Below are positions 59,035-64,000 of a DNA stretch of 64,000 nt, one piece after another. Position numbers and translations under genes: made by a program. This DNA is from Erwinia sp. SLM-02 (GTDB lineage: Bacteria > Pseudomonadota > Gammaproteobacteria > Enterobacterales > Enterobacteriaceae). Position 1 is the stretch's first letter; every line of letters starts with the position of its first letter. Location of the stretch: the NCBI RefSeq assembly GCF_037450285.1, contig NZ_JAQISN010000001.1, positions 1,302,001-1,366,000 of the forward strand, written 5' to 3'. The notes beneath the pieces were generated by a model. It was not told the origin of the DNA. It saw only the letters and a program-made list of their open reading frames with translations, and did not search any database.

Positions 59035-62000
59035 ATGATCCCACAGATTTCCCAGGCACCGGGCCTTGTTCAACTGGTGCTGACGTTTTTGGATATACTG
59101 AAGCAGGAAGGTTTTACCGGTGATACGGCTACCAGCTATGCCGATCGCCTGATAATGTCGACCGATAACAGTATTTACCAGCTGCTACCCGATGCAGTGG
59201 TCTTCCCCCGTTCCACCGCAGACGTCGCGCTGATTGCACGGCTGGCCGGCGAAGCGCGTTTTGAATCCCTGGTCTTTGCCCCGCGCGGCGGCGGCACCGG
59301 CACTAACGGCCAATCCCTGAACCGGGGGATCGTGGTGGATATGTCGCGCCACATGAAGCGCATCCTGGAAATTAATACCGAAGAAGGCTGGGTAAAAGTT
59401 GAAGCGGGCGTGATTAAAGATCAGCTCAACGCTTACCTGAAGCCCTACGGCTATTTTTTCTCTCCAGAATTATCCACCAGTAACCGCGCCACGCTGGGCG
59501 GGATGATCAATACGGACGCTTCCGGTCAGGGGTCGCTGGTCTATGGTAAAACCTCCGACCACGTGCTGGGCCTGCGGGCGGTGCTGCTGGGCGGCGATAT
59601 TCTTGATACCCGCGCGATGCCCGTCGAGCTGGCGGAACAGCTGGCACAGCGGCAGGATGCCGAGGGAAATATCTACCGCGTGGTGCTGGATCGCTGCCGC
59701 CAGCAGCGCCAGCTGATCCTCGATAAGTTTCCCAAACTGAACCGCTTCCTCACCGGCTACGACCTGCGCCACGTGCTGAGCGACGATCTGCAACAGCTCG
59801 ACCTGACGCGCCTGCTGTGCGGTGCCGAGGGCACGCTGGCCTTTATCACCGAAGCGCGGCTGGATATTACGCCTATCCCGAAAGTGCGGCGGCTGGTCAA
59901 CATCAAATATGACTCGTTCGACTCGGCACTGCGCAACGCGCCGTTTATGGTTGAGGCCAAAGCGCTGTCCGTGGAAACGGTCGACTCCAAAGTGCTTAAC
60001 CTGGCGAAGGAAGATATCGTCTGGCACTCGGTCAGTGAACTGATCTCCGACGTGCCGGATAAGGAGATGCTCGGCCTGAATATGGTTGAGTTCGCCGGTA
60101 ACGATAAACCGCTAATTGACGGCCAGGTAGAGTCGCTCTGCGCCCGGCTGGAAACGCTGATGGCGGAGGGTGAGGGCGGCGTGATCGGCTACCAGCTGTG
60201 TAACGACGTCGGCGGCATCGAGCGCATCTACGGCATGCGTAAAAAAGCGGTGGGGCTGTTGGGCAATGCCAAAGGCCGCGCCAAGCCGCTGCCGTTTGTC
60301 GAAGATACCTGCGTGCCGCCGGAAAACCTGGCCGATTATATCGTTGATTTCCGTGCGCTGCTGGACGCCCATAACCTGAGCTACGGGATGTTCGGCCACG
60401 TGGATGCCGGCGTTCTGCACGTTCGTCCCGCGCTGGATATGTGCGATCCGCAGCAGGAGATCCTGATGAAAAAGATCTCCGATGAGGTGGTGGCGCTGAC
60501 CGCGCGCTACGGCGGGCTGCTGTGGGGCGAGCACGGTAAAGGCTTCAGGGCGGAGTACAGCCCGTCGTTCTTTGGCGAAGAGCTGTATACCGAACTACGG
60601 CGCATCAAGGCGGCGTTCGACCCGGCTAACCGCCTTAACCCGGGTAAGATCTGCGCGCCGCTCGGCGTGGACGATCCGATGCTGAAAGTGGATGCGGAAA
60701 AACGCGGGACCTGGGATCGCCAGATCCCTGTCTCGGTGCGCAGCGACTGGCGCGGCGCGATGGAGTGTAACGGTAACGGACTGTGCTTTAACTTTGATGT
60801 GAACAGCCCGATGTGCCCGTCAATGAAGATCACCAGCAACCGTATGCATTCACCGAAAGGGCGCGCCACGCTGACGCGCGAATGGCTGCGACTGCTGGCC
60901 GAGCAGGGCGTCGATCCGCTGGTGCTGGAAAAGCAGCTGCCGTCAAAAGGCATCAGCCTGCGCGGGATGATCCAGCGGACCCGCAACAGCTGGCATGCGC
61001 GGCGCGGCGAGTATGATTTCTCGCACGAAGTGAAGGAGGCGATGTCCGGCTGCCTGGCCTGCAAAGCCTGCTCAACCCAGTGTCCGATTAAAATCGACGT
61101 GCCGGGGTTCCGTTCGCGCTTCCTGCAGCTGTACCACACCCGCTATCTGCGCCCGGTCAGCGACTATCTGGTGGCAACGGTCGAAAGCTATGCGCCGCTG
61201 ATGGCTATGGCACCGAAAACCTTTAACTTCTTCCTGCGCCAGCGCTGGGTGGGGGCGTTAAGCAAGCGTCAGCTCGGCATGGTCGATCTGCCGCTGCTCT
61301 CTTCGCCAACGCTGAAACAGCAGCTGGCAAAGCACCGCAGCACGGCGACCACGCTGGAACAGCTTGAGCAGATGAGCGCAGAACAGCGCGCGCAGCACGT
61401 GCTGGTGGTGCAGGATCCGTTTACCAGCTACTACGAAGCCCAGCTGATTGGGGATTTTGTTCAGCTGATCGAACGGCTTGGCTTCACGCCGGTGGTGCTG
61501 CCGTTCTCGCCGAACGGCAAGGCCCAGCATATTAAAGGCTTCCTGCAGCAGTTTGCGCGTACCGCGCAGAAAACCGCCGACTTCCTCAATCGCGTGGCGC
61601 AGCTTGGCCTGCCGATGGTTGGGGTCGACCCGGCGCTGGTGCTCTGCTATCGCGATGAGTACCGCCAGGTGCTCGGGGATAAACGCGGTGATTTCACCGT
61701 TCAACTGGTGCATGAATGGCTGCAGCACGCGCTGGTGGACCGCGATATTCAACCCGCCAGCGGTGAAGCCTGGTATCTGTTCGGCCACTGTACCGAAGTG
61801 ACCGCGCTGCCCGGCTCCGTTAAGCAGTGGGAAACCATCTTCTCGCGATTCGGCGCGAAGCTGGAAAGCATCAGCGTGGGCTGCTGCGGCATGGCCGGAA
61901 CCTACGGCCACGAAACCAAAAACCTGGAAAACTCGCTGGGTATCTTTGAACTGTCCTGGCAGAAGGCGCTGCAAAAGTTCCCGCGCCAGCGCTGTCTGGC

Positions 62001-62088
62001 CACCGGCTATTCCTGCCGCAGCCAGGTTAAACGCGTGGAGGGGAGCGGTATGCGCCACCCGCTGCAGGCTTTACTGGAGATCGTGTAA
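59035..62088 (+). CDS. ydiJ: YdiJ, D-2-hydroxyglutarate dehydrogenase type
   Basis: 1017 residues (E. coli 1018). An FAD-binding PCMH domain (FAPRGGGTGTNGQSLNRG), a C-terminal FAD-oxidase domain (HVDAGVLHVRP...LLWGEHGKGFRAEY), then an iron-sulphur part with CLACKACSTQCP and CCGMAGTYGHE. E. coli YdiJ oxidises D-2-hydroxyglutarate. Its stop overlaps the menI start (TAATG). Confidence 0.95.
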   Translation: MIPQISQAPGLVQLVLTFLDILKQEGFTGDTATSYADRLIMSTDNSIYQLLPDAVVFPRSTADVALIARLAGEARFESLVFAPRGGGTGTNGQSLNRGIVVDMSRHMKRILEINTEEGWVKVEAGVIKDQLNAYLKPYGYFFSPELSTSNRATLGGMINTDASGQGSLVYGKTSDHVLGLRAVLLGGDILDTRAMPVELAEQLAQRQDAEGNIYRVVLDRCRQQRQLILDKFPKLNRFLTGYDLRHVLSDDLQQLDLTRLLCGAEGTLAFITEARLDITPIPKVRRLVNIKYDSFDSALRNAPFMVEAKALSVETVDSKVLNLAKEDIVWHSVSELISDVPDKEMLGLNMVEFAGNDKPLIDGQVESLCARLETLMAEGEGGVIGYQLCNDVGGIERIYGMRKKAVGLLGNAKGRAKPLPFVEDTCVPPENLADYIVDFRALLDAHNLSYGMFGHVDAGVLHVRPALDMCDPQQEILMKKISDEVVALTARYGGLLWGEHGKGFRAEYSPSFFGEELYTELRRIKAAFDPANRLNPGKICAPLGVDDPMLKVDAEKRGTWDRQIPVSVRSDWRGAMECNGNGLCFNFDVNSPMCPSMKITSNRMHSPKGRATLTREWLRLLAEQGVDPLVLEKQLPSKGISLRGMIQRTRNSWHARRGEYDFSHEVKEAMSGCLACKACSTQCPIKIDVPGFRSRFLQLYHTRYLRPVSDYLVATVESYAPLMAMAPKTFNFFLRQRWVGALSKRQLGMVDLPLLSSPTLKQQLAKHRSTATTLEQLEQMSAEQRAQHVLVVQDPFTSYYEAQLIGDFVQLIERLGFTPVVLPFSPNGKAQHIKGFLQQFARTAQKTADFLNRVAQLGLPMVGVDPALVLCYRDEYRQVLGDKRGDFTVQLVHEWLQHALVDRDIQPASGEAWYLFGHCTEVTALPGSVKQWETIFSRFGAKLESISVGCCGMAGTYGHETKNLENSLGIFELSWQKALQKFPRQRCLATGYSCRSQVKRVEGSGMRHPLQALLEIV

Positions 62089-62504
62089 TGGCAATCTGGC
62101 AACGAGAAGTGACGCTTGAACAGCTGAACCTGCACAGTAAAGGGACGATGGTTGAACACCTCGGCATTCGATTTATCGCGCTGAATGACGACAGCATTGA
62201 AGCGGTGATGCCGGTCGACAACCGCACCCGGCAGCCGTTCGGGCTGCTGCACGGTGGGGCATCGGTGACGCTGGCGGAAACGCTCGGATCGATGGCCGGC
62301 TATCTCTGCACTCAGGGAGAGCAGCAGGTGGTCGGGCTGGAGATCAATGCCAATCACGTGCGTTCGGCGCGGGAAGGGGAGGTGCGCGGCGTCTGTCGCG
62401 CCACCCATATCGGGCGAACGCATCAGGTCTGGCAGATAGAGATTTACGGCGCTGACAGTCGATTATGCTGTACCTCGCGGCTGACAACGGCGGTGATAAG
62501 CTAA
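62088..62504 (+). CDS. menI: DHNA-CoA thioesterase MenI
   Basis: A 138-residue hotdog-fold thioesterase (E. coli YdiI/MenI 136) acting in menaquinone synthesis. Catalytic Glu in LLHGGASVTLAETLGSMAGYL, with GLEINANHVRSAREG as the typical second strand pair. Translationally coupled to ydiJ. Confidence 0.95.
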   Translation: MAIWQREVTLEQLNLHSKGTMVEHLGIRFIALNDDSIEAVMPVDNRTRQPFGLLHGGASVTLAETLGSMAGYLCTQGEQQVVGLEINANHVRSAREGEVRGVCRATHIGRTHQVWQIEIYGADSRLCCTSRLTTAVIS

Positions 62505-62529
62505 TAACCCCAAATTATGCGGGGTTTTT
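62505..62529 (+). terminator. Terminator of menI
   Basis: AACCCC (62506-62511), loop, GGGGTT (62521-62526), then T to 62529, right after the menI stop. Confidence 0.82.
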
Positions 62530-62563
62530 AGCTGCTCTGCCACGCGGTATACTGTCAACGGGA

Positions 62564-62968
62564 CTACATAATCCACGAAGCGTGTTTCACAAAGTCGCTT
62601 TGCAGTACCGTTGCTTTATCCCATTCACCGTTAAGTGCCAACTGATGACACAGGCGGCTGAGTGAGTGGCGCGCCAGCTGCCAGGCCTGCATACGGAATA
62701 AACGCTCGCGGGATGTATTGCTCAGCTCAACAACCAGTCGTTGATGAAGTTTGCCCATTGCGTGCAGATAGCTCCGATCGTCACCGTTCAGCTGGCAAAG
62801 CTCAGCCATATCGAGACAGGTATCATTGAACTTGCGTAACTGCTCAATGGTACATTCCGGGCGGTTCAGCTTTGCCTGCGCCATATAGAAGTCGACGGTG
62901 ATATCACGTACGGAAAACTTATATTCATCAATCTTGTGTTGCAGCCACGCACTCATCGACAGATTCAT
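62564..62968 (-). CDS. Fur-boxed protein of unknown function
   Basis: 134 residues, predicted mostly helical (HKIDEYKFSVRDITVDFYMAQAKLNR...IEQLRKFNDTCLDMAELCQL...RLFRMQAWQLARHSLSRLCHQLALNGEW). No signal peptide or membrane segment. A perfect Fur box lies 21 bases before the start, so it is probably iron-repressed. It replaces the small ydiH gene found here in E. coli. I do not recognise the family. Confidence 0.75.
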   Translation of the reverse strand: MNLSMSAWLQHKIDEYKFSVRDITVDFYMAQAKLNRPECTIEQLRKFNDTCLDMAELCQLNGDDRSYLHAMGKLHQRLVVELSNTSRERLFRMQAWQLARHSLSRLCHQLALNGEWDKATVLQSDFVKHASWIM

Positions 62969-62988
62969 TGCTGGTTCCAGTCGCGCTA

Positions 62989-63005
62989 ATGATAATCATT
63001 ATCAT
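62989..63005. promoter_or_regulatory. Perfect Fur box
   Basis: ATGATAAT-C-ATTATCAT, an exact 8-1-8 palindrome. It is 21 bases before the unknown minus-strand gene and about 350 bases before sufA, so it most directly controls the former. Confidence 0.9.
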
Positions 63006-63109
63006 ATTATAACTGCGTTAATATTCAATCGTCCGGCGGGATTTTTTATCGATAAATGCCGCCTTTCAAAAAAATTGGTATTAACGATAAGCGTTACGAC
63101 GGATTCAGG

Positions 63110-63357
63110 TGAATGATTATTATTAAGAAGTGGCTGAAGATTACAACTTAGAAACATTTTGTTTTCAACAATTTATCTTTTGCGGTTATGACCTGAAGAG
63201 CACGTCACAATCTGTTTTACAGGGGCTAAACTTACTCAATAAGATTAGAAAAGCACCCCAAGGGTAATATCCCTGCAAAACAAGAGGTTGAAGTGATACA
63301 GGTTATCACTAACATAGAGGCACTAGCCCGAAGGGCTAACGTATCGCGAGGTAATGT
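63110..63357 (+). promoter_or_regulatory. suf operon control region
   Basis: The gap between the Fur box and sufA is long and AT-rich at first. In E. coli this region binds OxyR, IHF, IscR and Fur. AAGCACCCCAAGGGTAATAT (63251-63270) is a loose candidate for the IscR type 2 site. A hairpin TAGCCC-GAA-GGGCTA (63324-63338) ends just before the ribosome site of sufA. Site calls are tentative. Confidence 0.45.
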
Positions 63358-63732
63358 ATGCAATCAGCAAATCCAGCATCTTTTTCTCCAGACGACTTTA
63401 TCTGGAAAGGACTGACGCTCACCGACAGCGCCGCCAAACAAATCAGCACCCTCGTCGCGGGCGATCCCGCTGTTAAGGGGCTCAAGCTGGGCGTTAAAAC
63501 GTCAGGCTGCGCCGGTTTTGGTTACACCATGGATCTGGTGAAGGAAACGGCGAAGGATGATTTGGAGTTTAGCCATAACGGAGCATCGCTGTTCGTGCCC
63601 CTTCAGGCAATGCCCTATATCGACGGTACGGAAGTTGATTTCGTCCGTGAAGGCCTGAACCAGATTTTCAAATTTAATAACCCTAAAGCTCAACACGCCT
63701 GTGGCTGTGGTGAAAGCTTTGGCGTTGAGTAA
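63358..63732 (+). CDS. sufA: Fe-S cluster carrier SufA
   Basis: 124 residues, A-type carrier. Cluster-binding C51 (KTSGCAGFGYTMD), C115 and C117 (HACGCGESF). Accepts clusters from SufBCD and passes them to target proteins under iron or oxidative stress. The ATG follows GAGGTA. sufB begins five bases after its stop. Confidence 0.96.
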   Translation: MQSANPASFSPDDFIWKGLTLTDSAAKQISTLVAGDPAVKGLKLGVKTSGCAGFGYTMDLVKETAKDDLEFSHNGASLFVPLQAMPYIDGTEVDFVREGLNQIFKFNNPKAQHACGCGESFGVE

Positions 63733-63737
63733 ACACT

Positions 63738-64000
63738 ATGTCTCGTAATACTGACGCATCTGATGATGTACAGGTTTGGGAAGGCGGCCATCAGAAATAC
63801 AAAGAAGGCTTCTTTACCCAACTGGAAACCGAAGAATTTGCCCACGGCATCAACGAAGATGTGGTGCGCGCAATCTCGGCTAAGCGTAATGAACCTGAGT
63901 GGATGCTGGATTTCCGCCTGAAGGCGTTCGCCGCCTGGCTGGAAATGGAAGAGCCTCACTGGCTGAAAGCCAACTATAAAAAACTGGATTATCAGGATTA
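63738..64000 (+). CDS. sufB: SufB scaffold protein (partial, runs off the end)
   Basis: The first 87 codons of SufB: MSRNTDASDDVQVWEGGHQKYKEG and VVRAISAKRNEPEWMLDFRLKAFAAWLEMEEPHW are family hallmarks. The SufBC2D complex builds Fe-S clusters. The window ends inside the gene. Confidence 0.95.
   Translation, partial: MSRNTDASDDVQVWEGGHQKYKEGFFTQLETEEFAHGINEDVVRAISAKRNEPEWMLDFRLKAFAAWLEMEEPHWLKANYKKLDYQD

Noticed and set aside
1..64000. CRISPR arrays, rRNA or tRNA genes, insertion sequences
   Set aside because: I saw no regularly spaced repeats, no tRNA-like cloverleaf and no transposase gene; the only mobile features are the prophage and the two structured elements.

Overview
The window is a stretch of enterobacterial chromosome, most likely from the Erwiniaceae (Erwinia or Pantoea). 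The evidence is gene order and protein similarity to Escherichia coli in the thrS-infC-rpmI-rplT-pheMST-ihfA, btuCED-nlpC-selO, aroH-ppsR-ppsA, ydiK-ydiJ-menI and sufAB blocks. A haem-uptake cluster (hmuSTUV) sits where E. coli has only hemP. The genus is inferred; the family-level call is fairly safe.

Layout. 1-8545: ydiY, then the translation operon thrS-infC-rpmI-rplT, the pheM attenuator, pheST and ihfA. Several classical controls are visible: the ThrRS operator, the AUU start of infC and the Phe-rich leader peptide. 8523-43015: a complete P2-type prophage of about 34.5 kb bounded by a 23-bp direct repeat that is the ihfA terminator itself. 43130-47578: btuC, btuE, btuD, nlpC, selO. 47575-51194: hmuV, hmuU, hmuT, hmuS on the minus strand behind a strong Fur box. 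51457-56319: aroH and ppsR (minus), ppsA (plus). 56320-57600: a non-coding stretch with two related, inversely oriented elements of about 200 bp and the small RNA gene rprA. 57612-62504: ydiK (minus), ydiJ and menI. 62564-64000: a Fur-boxed gene of unknown function, then sufA and the start of sufB.

The prophage has the full P2 gene set: head and packaging (Q, P, O, N, M, L), X, lysis genes, tail genes (R, S, V, W, J, I, a tail-tip module, FI, FII, E/E', T, U, D), the late activator Ogr, replication (A), a Cox/C immunity switch, int and a recognisable cos site. Four departures stand out. The tail block FI-FII-E-T-U is inverted in place relative to every other late gene, and carries its own Ogr box. 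An arsenic-resistance cluster (arsH, arsRBC) sits where P2-like phages carry cargo genes, between the tail fibre gene and FI. The tail tip has a long beta-helix spike plus a lectin-like gene instead of the usual H-G pair. Small genes of unknown function sit at two cargo sites, next to cos and between C and int; the latter is an overlapping divergent pair whose start codons share one palindrome.

Together the prophage looks close to intact and gives its host a plausible benefit (arsenic resistance). The inverted tail block and a changed motif in the phage Dam methylase are the main reasons to doubt ordinary function. The most novel signal outside the prophage is the pair of structured elements at 56480-56679 and 57018-57216, whose paired stems differ between copies but remain complementary.
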